Positions 7,307 to 13,622 of a DNA stretch of 14,406 nucleotides are shown piece after piece. Origin of the DNA: an uncultured Eubacteriales bacterium (GTDB lineage Bacteria > Bacillota > Clostridia > Oscillospirales > QAKW01). Made by a program: the position numbers and the translations under genes. The stretch spans positions 1 to 14,406 of the forward strand of contig CAKRPM010000006.1 in NCBI GenBank assembly GCA_934378025.1, in the 5' to 3' direction. The notes beneath the pieces were generated by a model, which saw only the letters and a program-made list of their open reading frames with translations, had not been told where the DNA came from and searched no databases. Position 1 is the first letter of the stretch; every line of letters starts with the position of its first letter.

Positions 7307-7345
7307 AAAAATGCTGTGAAGCTTAAAAGCTTCACAGCATTTTTT
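7307..7345. terminator. Bidirectional intrinsic terminator between convergent genes
   Basis: TGCTGTGAAGC (7312-7322) pairs with GCTTCACAGCA (7329-7339). A T-run follows on the + strand (7340-7345) and an A-run precedes it (7307-7311), giving U-tracts in both directions. It serves the transporter (+) and the aldo/keto reductase operon (-), whose stops are at 7292 and 7348. Confidence 0.93.
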
Positions 7346-7347
7346 CA

Positions 7348-8214
7348 TTACGCCAGCGGCTTTCCGCTGAAAACGGGGAAAACGTTAAACGCTCCGTAAT
7401 CTTTCATTTCCGCCGTCTCCAGCAATGCCTTCATATCCGCCGGATCAATGGCAAAATCAACGGCCGCATTGCTTTGAATATGTGCCGCCGTTTCGCTTTT
7501 CGGCAGCGCCACCGTGCCCAGCTCCAGACAAAAGCGAACGCAAAGCTGCGCGGCGGATACGCCGTACCGCTGCGCCATGCGGGTGATCAGCGGATTTTTC
7601 AGCGCCTCGCCGTGCGCAATGGGCGAGTAGGCCTCCACCAAGATTTCATGACGTTGACAATATTCCAAAAGTTCGGCGTCCACCTTGCCGATATGCAGTA
7701 AAATTTGGTTGACCATCGGTGCCGTTTTGCAGTCGGAAAGCAAATTTTCCAAATCGTCCCGCAAAAAATTGGATACGCCGATTACCCGTACCTTACCGGC
7801 CGCCTGTGCGTCCTCCAAGGCGCGCCAAACCGCCTTGTTTTCTTCAAAATACCGCCGCTCTGTCCGAAATTCTTTCCAGGGCTGCGGCGCATGGATAATC
7901 ATTTGATCCAAATACGTCAGACCCATTTTTTCCAAAGTCTCGTCAATTGAGCGCGCCGCACTTTGATAGTCCTTGTGTTCGGCGGCTACCTTGCTGCCCA
8001 CAAACAGCGCCTCTCTCGGCACGCCGCAGGTGCGAATGCCCTCGCCCACGCCGCGCTCGTTCCCGTACGCCTGCGCGGTATCAATAAGGCGATACCCGAC
8101 GTTGACCGCCGCGCGCACCGCCTCGGCAACGCGCGCGTCATCAATGCACCAGGTGCCCAGTCCCAACTTTGGAATTTTGATTCCGTTTTGTAAAGAAAAA
8201 GTTTCACCAATCAT
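7348..8214 (-). CDS. Aldo/keto reductase
   Basis: This 288-residue NAD(P)H-dependent oxidoreductase, full length for the family, reduces aldehydes or ketones to alcohols in the cytoplasm. The catalytic tetrad is visible: D45 and Y50 (YRLIDTAQAYGNE), K75 (VGSKVAAEH) and H108 (MIIHAPQP). GVSNF and a C-terminal ALPKS segment (cofactor-binding region) complete the TIM-barrel signature. I set the start at the ATG at 8212-8214: AGAGG (8222-8226) lies 7 bases upstream and FSLQNGIKIPKLGLGTW is the normal AKR N-terminus. The frame stays open for another 79 codons upstream, but those lie over the CMD gene and look non-coding. The gene begins 2 bases after the CMD stop, so the two form an operon under the MerR-type promoter at 8613-8643, suggesting aldehyde detoxification. 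Confidence 0.95.
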   Translation of the reverse strand: MIGETFSLQNGIKIPKLGLGTWCIDDARVAEAVRAAVNVGYRLIDTAQAYGNERGVGEGIRTCGVPREALFVGSKVAAEHKDYQSAARSIDETLEKMGLTYLDQMIIHAPQPWKEFRTERRYFEENKAVWRALEDAQAAGKVRVIGVSNFLRDDLENLLSDCKTAPMVNQILLHIGKVDAELLEYCQRHEILVEAYSPIAHGEALKNPLITRMAQRYGVSAAQLCVRFCLELGTVALPKSETAAHIQSNAAVDFAIDPADMKALLETAEMKDYGAFNVFPVFSGKPLA

Positions 8215-8216
8215 GC

Positions 8217-8543
8217 CTATGCCTCTTTCCAAATTTCTTTTGCCATACGAAATACCGCCCACGCCTTCGGCCAGCCGCAGTAAAAGGCGGCATGCGTTAC
8301 AATTTCCGCAATTTCCTCTTGCGTAATGCCGTTTTTCTTGGCCGTTGTCAGATGATAGCGAAAAGACTCGTCCGTCAGCCCCTGCGCCATCAGCGCCACC
8401 ACGGTCACCAGCGAGCGATCCCGAAGGGACAGCTTGTCCTCTCGGCTCCACACCTCTCCGAATAATACGTCGTCATTCAGCCGTGCAAACTCCGGGGCAA
8501 ATTGCCCGAGTGCGTCTCTGCCGGCGGTTTGTTTGATTGCCAT
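8217..8543 (-). CDS. Carboxymuconolactone decarboxylase (CMD) family protein
   Basis: A 108-residue all-helical protein of the CMD/AhpD-like superfamily: LNDDVLFGEVWSREDKLSLRDRSLVTVVALMAQG then HLTTAKKNGITQEEIAEIVTHAAFYCGWPKAW. The EEIAEIVTHAAFYCGWP block is the family core, with E80, H84 and C89 near the active site; it has one cysteine rather than the CxxC of AhpD. Stand-alone members next to oxidoreductases are usually implicated in electrophile or thiol stress rather than protocatechuate breakdown, and no other aromatic-degradation gene is present. The start is ATG 8543, with AAGGAG (8551-8556) 7 bases upstream; a GTG at 8564 in frame would put that binding site inside the coding region. 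It is first in the operon, with a leader of about 60 bases. Confidence 0.92.
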   Translation of the reverse strand: MAIKQTAGRDALGQFAPEFARLNDDVLFGEVWSREDKLSLRDRSLVTVVALMAQGLTDESFRYHLTTAKKNGITQEEIAEIVTHAAFYCGWPKAWAVFRMAKEIWKEA

Positions 8544-8612
8544 GTTGCTTCTCCTTTCTTTCACTGCGGCGTTCGCACAAAGTCATGCGCCCGCCCTTTC
8601 CTTAATAAAAAT

Positions 8613-8643
8613 ATTGTAAAACTTAAAGTGCGCTTTAAGTCAA
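8613..8643 (-). promoter_or_regulatory. MerR-type promoter of the CMD-AKR operon
   Basis: Read on the - strand, -35 TTGACT (8638-8643) and -10 TACAAT (8613-8618) are separated by 19 bases. This spacing is too long for efficient unaided sigma-A initiation and is the hallmark of promoters activated by MerR-family proteins, which untwist the spacer. The operator palindrome fills the spacer. Transcription should start near 8606. Confidence 0.85.
8621..8640. promoter_or_regulatory. Perfect palindromic operator, AdhR/NmlR (MerR family) type
   Basis: ACTTAAAG-TGCG-CTTTAAGT is a perfect 8+4+8 inverted repeat lying between the -35 and -10. From memory, Bacillus subtilis AdhR (MerR/NmlR family, aldehyde sensing) uses CTTAAAG-N4-CTTTAAG within a 19-base spacer, which is exactly what is seen here. 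No MerR gene lies in the window, so the regulator must be encoded elsewhere. Confidence 0.85.
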
Positions 8644-8652
8644 GCCTTTTTT

Positions 8653-8689
8653 GAAAAAAACGCGTAAACCGAGCGGCTTACGCGTTTTT
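8653..8689 (-). terminator. Intrinsic terminator of clpC, overlapping its stop codon
   Basis: On the - strand AAAAACGCGTAA (8678-8689) pairs over 12 bp with TTACGCGTTTTT (8656-8667), with a 10-base loop and a T-run to 8654. The TAA at 8678-8680 is the clpC stop, so the terminator starts inside the last codons. Its T-run ends about 10 bases before the -35 of the next promoter. Confidence 0.9.
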
Positions 8690-10990
8690 CACCATCGGCA
8701 GAGCCGATTTTCTCTTTTCCAAAAAGGCCAGATCCACCACCGTCTGCTGCCCCGGCACCAGCGTGCCGTCCAGCGTGGCCTCCGCCAAAGGCGATGCAAT
8801 TTCCCGCCGCAAAAACCGCCGCAACGGCCGCGCGCCGTATTTGTCGCTGTCGCCGTCGGCGGCCATACGATGAATGACATCGGGCGCAAAGGAAATCAAA
8901 AAGCCTGCCTGTTTTAGCCGTTGCGCCCATTCTTCCAGCATCAGCGCGCTGATGCTTTCCAGCGCCGACTCGCTTAATCGGTCAAACACGATAATCTCAT
9001 CCAGACGGTTCACCAGCTCCGGCGGAAATGCGCGGGTGATTTGTCCCAAGGCATTTTTCTTTTGCCCCGCGCTTCCGGCAAAGCCGAGGGGTGTTTCCGT
9101 CAAACAAGCGCCGCCGACATTGGTGGTCAAAATAATGATGGTGTTTTTGAAATCCGCGCAGGCGCCGCTGCCGTCTTTCAGCATGCCGTCTTCCATAATC
9201 TGCAGCAGCAGGCTCAAAACATCGGGATGCGCCTTTTCAATTTCGTCAAACAGCACCACACTGTACGGATGGTTGCGAACGCTTTTGACCAATTTTCCGC
9301 CGTCCTCATGCCCCACATAGCCCGGCGGTGCGCCGATCAGCCCCGACACGGAATGGCGTTCCATATACTCGCTCATATCCAGACGAATGAGCGCCGATTC
9401 ACTGCCGAACAGCTTTTGCGCCAGCTTTTTGCACAAATAGGTTTTGCCCACGCCGGTGGGGCCGGCAAATAAAAAGCAACCGCTCGGCCGCGTCGGATCG
9501 GCAAAGTCCAGTCGGGCGCAGCGCACCGCTTTGGCCAGCGCCGCCACAGCCGATTGCTGACCGATCACCTGTGTATTCAACGCTGCCTCCAGCTCCGTCA
9601 GCCGCTGTCCCTCCTCCGTGCGGCATACGCCGGCGGGGATCCCCGTCCAGCGCGCCACGGTATCGGCGATATCCGCCTCGCTGACGCAAATACCGGCAGA
9701 GGGTTCCTCCTGCACCGAAAAAATGTCAAAATTGCCCTGACGCAAGGCTTGCTCAAAACGATCGGCCTCGTTGGAAACGCTTTTGTGCAGCACGGCATAG
9801 CCTGCCGCCTCATCCACCAAATCGATCGCCTTGTCCGGCAAAAATCGGTCGCCGATGTACCGCACCGACAGCCGCACCGCGGCTTGCAGCGCCTCGTCGG
9901 TAATCAGCACCCCATGGTGCCGTTCCAATCCCTCGCGCAGCCCTTTCAAAATTTCCAAGGCGGCCTCGGGCGTCGGTTCTTCCAGTTTAATGGGGGCAAA
10001 TCGCCGCTCCAATGCGCTGTCTTTTTCGATATGGCGGCGGTATTCCTCCAATGTAGTCGCCCCGATGACATGAATTTTTCCGCGGGAAAGCGCGGGCTTT
10101 AAAATGTTGGCGGCGTCAATGGCACCCTCTGCGGCGCCGGTACCCATCAAAGTATGCATTTCGTCAATAAACAGTAAAATATCGGGATTGCGCTCACATT
10201 CCTCCACAATGGCCTTCAACCGTTCCTCAAATTCCCCGCGGTATTTTGACCCCGCAACGATGGAAGACATTTGCAGCATGTAAATTTGCTTGCCGCGCAG
10301 CACGGGCGGCACACGTCCCGCCGCAATTTCCTGCGCCAGTCCCTCCGCCATCACGGTTTTGCCGACCCCGGGTTCGCCCAGCAGCACCGGATTGTTTTTG
10401 CTTCGGCGGCACAAAATGCCCATCATACGTTCCATTTCCGCCTTTCGGCCGATCAACGGATCCAAGTTGCCGGCCGTCGCCATGGCCGTTAAATTGACGC
10501 TGTATTTCTGCAAAACGCGGGGAATTCTGCCCGACTCGCCGCTCTCACTTCCCCAATCATTAAAGCGCAGCCGTTGGGAAAGCGTTTCACTCAGCTGGGC
10601 AATATCCGGCCCCATTTTTTTCAGCACCGCCACGGCCGTACATTGCCGCTCCCGCAGCAGCGCGTCCAATAAATGCTCAGTGCCCACTTGGCTTTGCCCG
10701 CTGCGCCGCGCCGCGGAAAAGCTCTGACTGATAATGTGACGGGCGCGCGGCGTCATATCGCCGGAGGATAAAAACACGGGACTGCCCGAGCCGACCAGCC
10801 CCACAATTTTCTTTTCCGCCTTATCAAAGGTAATGCCTTTTGACAACAAAATTCTGGCGCCGATACTGTCCGACTGCTTTAAAATGCCCAGCAATATATG
10901 TTCGCTGCCGATATACGTATGCCCCAGTCCCGCCGCACAGTCCAACGCCTGCCCCAGCGCCGCCGCCGCTTTTTTGGTAAAACGTTCCAT
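8678..10990 (-). CDS. clpC: ClpC-type AAA+ ATPase (Clp protease regulatory subunit) with short middle domain
   Basis: ClpC unfolds proteins with ATP and feeds them to ClpP in the cytoplasm. The 770-residue protein contains, in order: two N-terminal Clp repeats (about 1-145); AAA domain 1 with Walker A GEPGVGKT (205-212), pore loop KYRG (249-252), Walker B LLFIDEMH (272-279) and arginines ERR (328-330); a shortened middle region (about 396-435); and AAA domain 2 with GPTGVGKT (510-517), pore GYVG (557-560), VVLFDEIEKAHPD (578-590) and sensor 2 GARPLRR (719-725). PLGFAG (634-639) matches the ClpP-docking loop, which favours ClpC over ClpB. It is about 40 residues shorter than typical ClpC, mainly in the middle domain. 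GGGAGGG (10997-11003) lies 6 bases before the ATG. No ctsR, mcsA or mcsB adjoins, and I see no CtsR direct repeat upstream. It could be called a ClpA/ClpC-family paralogue. Confidence 0.93.
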   Translation of the reverse strand: MERFTKKAAAALGQALDCAAGLGHTYIGSEHILLGILKQSDSIGARILLSKGITFDKAEKKIVGLVGSGSPVFLSSGDMTPRARHIISQSFSAARRSGQSQVGTEHLLDALLRERQCTAVAVLKKMGPDIAQLSETLSQRLRFNDWGSESGESGRIPRVLQKYSVNLTAMATAGNLDPLIGRKAEMERMMGILCRRSKNNPVLLGEPGVGKTVMAEGLAQEIAAGRVPPVLRGKQIYMLQMSSIVAGSKYRGEFEERLKAIVEECERNPDILLFIDEMHTLMGTGAAEGAIDAANILKPALSRGKIHVIGATTLEEYRRHIEKDSALERRFAPIKLEEPTPEAALEILKGLREGLERHHGVLITDEALQAAVRLSVRYIGDRFLPDKAIDLVDEAAGYAVLHKSVSNEADRFEQALRQGNFDIFSVQEEPSAGICVSEADIADTVARWTGIPAGVCRTEEGQRLTELEAALNTQVIGQQSAVAALAKAVRCARLDFADPTRPSGCFLFAGPTGVGKTYLCKKLAQKLFGSESALIRLDMSEYMERHSVSGLIGAPPGYVGHEDGGKLVKSVRNHPYSVVLFDEIEKAHPDVLSLLLQIMEDGMLKDGSGACADFKNTIIILTTNVGGACLTETPLGFAGSAGQKKNALGQITRAFPPELVNRLDEIIVFDRLSESALESISALMLEEWAQRLKQAGFLISFAPDVIHRMAADGDSDKYGARPLRRFLRREIASPLAEATLDGTLVPGQQTVVDLAFLEKRKSALPMVKNA

Positions 10991-11062
10991 AAGTATCCCT
11001 CCCGCTGTTTTTTCGGTAGTAGTATTGACACTTTTCCATCAACCTATCCGCGACAATATCAT

Positions 11063-11091
11063 AGTATGCGCGGCGTTTTGTCCACTTGCAA
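11063..11091 (-). promoter_or_regulatory. Candidate clpC promoter
   Basis: On the - strand TTGCAA (11086-11091), a 17-base spacer and CATACT (11063-11068) form a plausible sigma-A promoter. An alternative nearby is TGGACA with TATGAT at only 15 bases. The choice cannot be settled by eye. Confidence 0.4.
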
Positions 11092-11114
11092 AAATGAAAG
11101 CGGTATGATAAAAT
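11086..11114 (+). promoter_or_regulatory. Candidate trmL promoter
   Basis: TTGCAA (11086-11091), a 17-base spacer and TAAAAT (11109-11114) lie about 35 bases before the trmL start. The same self-complementary TTGCAA could serve as -35 for the divergent clpC gene. Confidence 0.55.
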
Positions 11115-11149
11115 AACAACGAAAAAGACATGAAAAGAGGAAAAAAGCA

Positions 11150-11644
11150 TTGCTTCATATCGTGCTGTACGAACCGGAAATCCCGCAAAACACCGGAAAC
11201 ATTTCCCGCACCTGCGCGGTGACGGGCTTTCATTTACACCTAATTAAGCCCCTGGGGTTTGACATTTCCGAGCGCTCCATACGGAGAGCGGGACTGGACT
11301 ATTGGAAATATCTCCACCTTTCCGTTTATGAAAACTGGGCGGATTTTTGTGAGAAAAATCAGGGTGAATTTTTCTTTTGTTCCACCAAAGGCGGCAAGGT
11401 GCACAGTGAGGTTTCCTACACCGATCGGGGCGACACCTATTTTATTTTCGGCAAAGAAAGCCATGGGCTACCCGAGCCGCTGCTGAAAGAACACTACGAT
11501 CGCTGTATTCGGATCCCCATGCGGGGGCAGGTGCGCAGTCTGAACTTGTCCAATGCCGTGGCCGTGGTGGCCTATGAGGCGCTGCGGCAGCTGAATTATC
11601 CCGATCTTTCTTTAATGGGGCAGCTGACCGGTCGGGCGGATTAA
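11150..11644 (+). CDS. trmL: tRNA (cytidine/uridine-34-2'-O)-methyltransferase, SPOUT family
   Basis: TrmL methylates the 2'-O of the wobble base (C34/U34) of certain tRNA-Leu isoacceptors using S-adenosylmethionine. The 164-residue length matches the minimal SPOUT domain without an extra RNA-binding extension. All three SpoU motifs are visible: IPQNTGNISRTC (11-22), FIFGKESHGLP (98-108) and IPMRGQVRSLNLSNAVAVVAYEALRQ (122-147). These form the trefoil knot that binds the cofactor. The start is TTG at 11150, giving LHIVLYEPEIPQNTGN, the usual family N-terminus; GAGG (11137-11140) is 9 bases upstream and no in-frame ATG could replace it. It is monocistronic: its own candidate promoter lies upstream and a strong terminator follows 15 bases after the stop. 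Confidence 0.95.
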   Translation: MLHIVLYEPEIPQNTGNISRTCAVTGFHLHLIKPLGFDISERSIRRAGLDYWKYLHLSVYENWADFCEKNQGEFFFCSTKGGKVHSEVSYTDRGDTYFIFGKESHGLPEPLLKEHYDRCIRIPMRGQVRSLNLSNAVAVVAYEALRQLNYPDLSLMGQLTGRAD

Positions 11645-11659
11645 ATGTTTTTAAAAAAA

Positions 11660-11700
11660 CGGAGGTATGTAACACCGGTTACATACCTCCGCTTTTCTTT
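11660..11700 (+). terminator. Intrinsic terminator of trmL
   Basis: CGGAGGTATGTAAC (11660-11673) pairs over 14 bp with GTTACATACCTCCG (11678-11691), with a 4-base loop and the T-rich run 11692-11700. It faces the tRNA-Gly terminator directly. Confidence 0.94.
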
Positions 11701-11704
11701 TGAT

Positions 11705-11736
11705 AAAACAAAAACACACCACGAAAACGTGATGTG
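11705..11736 (-). terminator. Intrinsic terminator of tRNA-Gly
   Basis: On the - strand CACATCACG (11728-11736) pairs with CGTGGTGTG (11715-11723), including one G-U pair, around a TTTT loop. TTTTTGTTTT (11705-11714) follows. It lies about 50 bases past the tRNA 3' end. Confidence 0.85.
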
Positions 11737-11784
11737 CTTTTGTTATGGTGGGATGTTCAGCGAAGCATATTTGCGACGCCTAAA

Positions 11785-11860
11785 TGGAGCGGGTGACGAG
11801 GCTCGAACTCGCTACCTTCACCTTGGCAAGGTGACGCTCTACCAGATGAGCTACACCCGC
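11785..11860 (-). tRNA. tRNA-Gly (anticodon GCC), CCA encoded
   Basis: On the - strand the complete cloverleaf is present. The acceptor GCGGGTG (11854-11860) pairs perfectly with CACCCGC (11789-11795). The D stem is GCTC/GAGC; the anticodon stem TCACC/GGTGA flanks the loop TTGCCAA with anticodon GCC. The T arm is GCGAG-TTCGAGC-CTCGT with one terminal G-U pair. The body is 73 bases (11788-11860), followed by encoded CCA (11785-11787). GCC reads GGC and GGU, the codons most used for glycine. It is a single tRNA gene with its own promoter and terminator, not part of an rRNA operon. Confidence 0.98.
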
Positions 11861-11896
11861 ATCTTGCCTGTCCGCGTCATGCGGATCGTGATTTAT

Positions 11897-11925
11897 ATTA
11901 TACTCACTCACCCTAAAAAAGTCAA
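11897..11925 (-). promoter_or_regulatory. Near-consensus sigma-A promoter of tRNA-Gly
   Basis: On the - strand TTGACT (11920-11925), a 17-base spacer and a perfect TATAAT (11897-11902) lie about 37 bases before the tRNA 5' end. The predicted leader can form a small hairpin (TCCGC/GCGGA, 11871-11885). Confidence 0.92.
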
Positions 11926-11928
11926 TAC

Positions 11929-11955
11929 TTTTTTTATAATTTTTTCATATTTTTT
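11929..11955 (-). promoter_or_regulatory. Phased A-tracts upstream of the tRNA promoter (UP-element-like)
   Basis: Three runs of A on the - strand (11929-11935, 11940-11945, 11950-11955) recur every 10-10.5 bases, directly upstream of the -35. This is the pattern of intrinsically curved DNA and of an UP element contacted by the RNA polymerase alpha subunit, fitting a stable-RNA promoter. Confidence 0.7.
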
Positions 11956-11981
11956 CGGGGCGGAATTTTCCGCCCCGAAAA
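11952..11981 (-). terminator. GC-rich hairpin after the membrane-protein gene, no U-tract
   Basis: CGGGGCGG (11956-11963) pairs with CCGCCCCG (11970-11977), extendable by TTTT/AAAA to 12 bp, just 10 bases past the stop at 11991. On the - strand A residues follow, so it lacks the U-tract of an intrinsic terminator. It may stop transcription weakly, protect the mRNA 3' end, or act with Rho. Confidence 0.5.
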
Positions 11982-11990
11982 GAGAGGAGA

Positions 11991-13622
11991 TTACTGAGCT
12001 TTTTCGATATCGGCCGCGTAAAGTATGGCCTTTTGAGAGGGCGTAAAGGTGATCTTTACCGTATCCCCGACTTTCAAAATCACAATGTCCTCCTGCTGCT
12101 CCACGCTGCGGCGATACGTTTTGCCCGACACGGTGAAATAGTACACCGAATTGCCGCCGACCACCGCCGTGCGAATTTCATCAATCACACCCGTGATCTG
12201 CTCGGTGCTTTCGCTCGGCTGACTTGTCGTTTCGCTGCCCAGCTGCGCCGTATAATTCTTTTCGCACTCGCCGAGCGTTTGCCCTTTCCCGACAATCTGA
12301 TACTGGCGGACATTCACCATCGCGTACATTTTTACCAGCCCTGCCGCGTCCTTCAATGCGACAAAATAGGTCGGTTCGCCCCCGATGTTCAACAGCAGCG
12401 GGAACGTGGCCTGATATTTCAGGTTTTGCACCTCGCCCTCGGCGGAGGACATGGCGCTGAACTCCTCGGCGCCCGCAATGGCGTAAAATTTGGTTTGTTT
12501 GGTGCGCTGATTGGCCAAAATGAAGCCGACATTGGACTCGTCGGCCGCCACACTGGTCACGCCGGTATACATATATACGTCATCCCCCACGGCGATATAG
12601 TTATAGCCGTCTGTCGTCTGCTTGCAGTCCTTCTGACCGAACAGCGAGTTCCAGTAGCCCTTTTGCAGCGTACCGAAATAATCGTACTGCTCAATAATCA
12701 TCTCGGAATTGTACACGCGATCCACCCAGCTGGGGATATCGGCCGCCGCATAAAACTGATGATCGCCCGTCACGGCATTGACCAGTACCACGCCGTCGAT
12801 GTCCCGTCCGCCGTACAGACCGACGCGGTAGACAATTCTGGGGCATACCCAGAAGGGCGTGCCGTTTTCATCAATCTCAAAATTGGGATTGTCAAAAATA
12901 TAGGTCGGATAACGAAAACGAAGATAGCGCTCCAAATAACGGTTAAAATGGTCGGCGGTGGTATATTTCATCCCGCTTTCCAAACGATGCACCGTCACCT
13001 CTTGAGAGACCATATCAATCGAAATATACGCGGGGATGCCCGAGGAGACATTGTTGATCCATTTAAAAACGTCCGCATAGCCCAGCGGCGTCACCCGCGT
13101 CGGGCGGCCTTTATAATTGATCTGCGTATAGTCGTCCAATACGGTAAACTGACTGACCATATCGCTCAGCTCGCCCATTTTGCGCGTTCCCAGCTTTGTG
13201 GCGGAATCGTAATCGAGCGTGGGAATTTGGTCGTAGGAAATTTCTTCGACATCTTGTGTAAAGTCGCCTTCCTTTACTTCCAAAAGCTGCCGATAATCCT
13301 TGGCCCGCAGCAATTGCCAGCCGCTGATCGCCCCCACAATGCCGATCAAAACGCAAACGGCAATAATGATCCCGGTGACCTTGGTGGATCTTTCAAAATC
13401 GGCAAAGCGCGTTTTAACCGGACGAGCCGGCGCGCTTTTCCCGCCGAGCAGCACTTTGATCGCCCCGAAAGACAACGACAAGCGGTACACCACCGCCAAA
13501 AACGCAATGTCAAACAACAGCGCCGCATTGTGAATATTCAGCGCCGGCAAGGTCAGATAATACCCGATACCGGCCACCGCCAGCGTAATGAGTATCGCGC
13601 GAAGATGGTTTTTAAATCCCAT
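11991..13622 (-). CDS. Unrecognised membrane protein with large extracytoplasmic domain
   Basis: I do not recognise this 543-residue protein. Three hydrophobic segments lie near the N-terminus (about 8-27, 32-53, 82-102), with a basic loop between the second and third (KSAPARPVKTR), placing the loop inside and about 440 residues outside the membrane. The outer part is rich in Tyr, Val and Asp and has beta-strand-like repeats (ISIDMVSQEVTVHRL; RIVYRVGLYGGRDIDGVVLVNAVTGDHQFY), reminiscent of PepSY-like folds, though I cannot assign one. A Ser/Thr-rich linker (about 458-475) leads to a small C-terminal domain (476-543) whose ITGVIDEI...VYYFTVSGKTYRR...LKVGDTVKITFTP pattern looks like an OB-type barrel. 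AGGAGG (13632-13637) lies 9 bases before the ATG, inside the end of thiI, and the coding regions overlap by 11 bases, so translation is probably coupled. Confidence 0.85.
   Translation of the reverse strand: MGFKNHLRAILITLAVAGIGYYLTLPALNIHNAALLFDIAFLAVVYRLSLSFGAIKVLLGGKSAPARPVKTRFADFERSTKVTGIIIAVCVLIGIVGAISGWQLLRAKDYRQLLEVKEGDFTQDVEEISYDQIPTLDYDSATKLGTRKMGELSDMVSQFTVLDDYTQINYKGRPTRVTPLGYADVFKWINNVSSGIPAYISIDMVSQEVTVHRLESGMKYTTADHFNRYLERYLRFRYPTYIFDNPNFEIDENGTPFWVCPRIVYRVGLYGGRDIDGVVLVNAVTGDHQFYAAADIPSWVDRVYNSEMIIEQYDYFGTLQKGYWNSLFGQKDCKQTTDGYNYIAVGDDVYMYTGVTSVAADESNVGFILANQRTKQTKFYAIAGAEEFSAMSSAEGEVQNLKYQATFPLLLNIGGEPTYFVALKDAAGLVKMYAMVNVRQYQIVGKGQTLGECEKNYTAQLGSETTSQPSESTEQITGVIDEIRTAVVGGNSVYYFTVSGKTYRRSVEQQEDIVILKVGDTVKITFTPSQKAILYAADIEKAQ

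Noticed and set aside
8215..8451. N-terminal extension of the aldo/keto reductase frame over the CMD gene
   Set aside because: It overlaps a clear CMD coding region in another frame, has low-complexity Gly/Ala/Arg content, and a good ribosome site precedes the ATG at 8214.
8217..8543. True 4-carboxymuconolactone decarboxylase for aromatic degradation
   Set aside because: There are no other protocatechuate-pathway genes, and the operon partner and MerR-type operator point to stress response.
11004..11150. CtsR operator upstream of clpC
   Set aside because: I looked for the GGTCAAA direct repeat on both strands and found none.
11645..12046. 133-codon + strand frame after trmL
   Set aside because: It runs through two terminators, the tRNA gene and its promoter.
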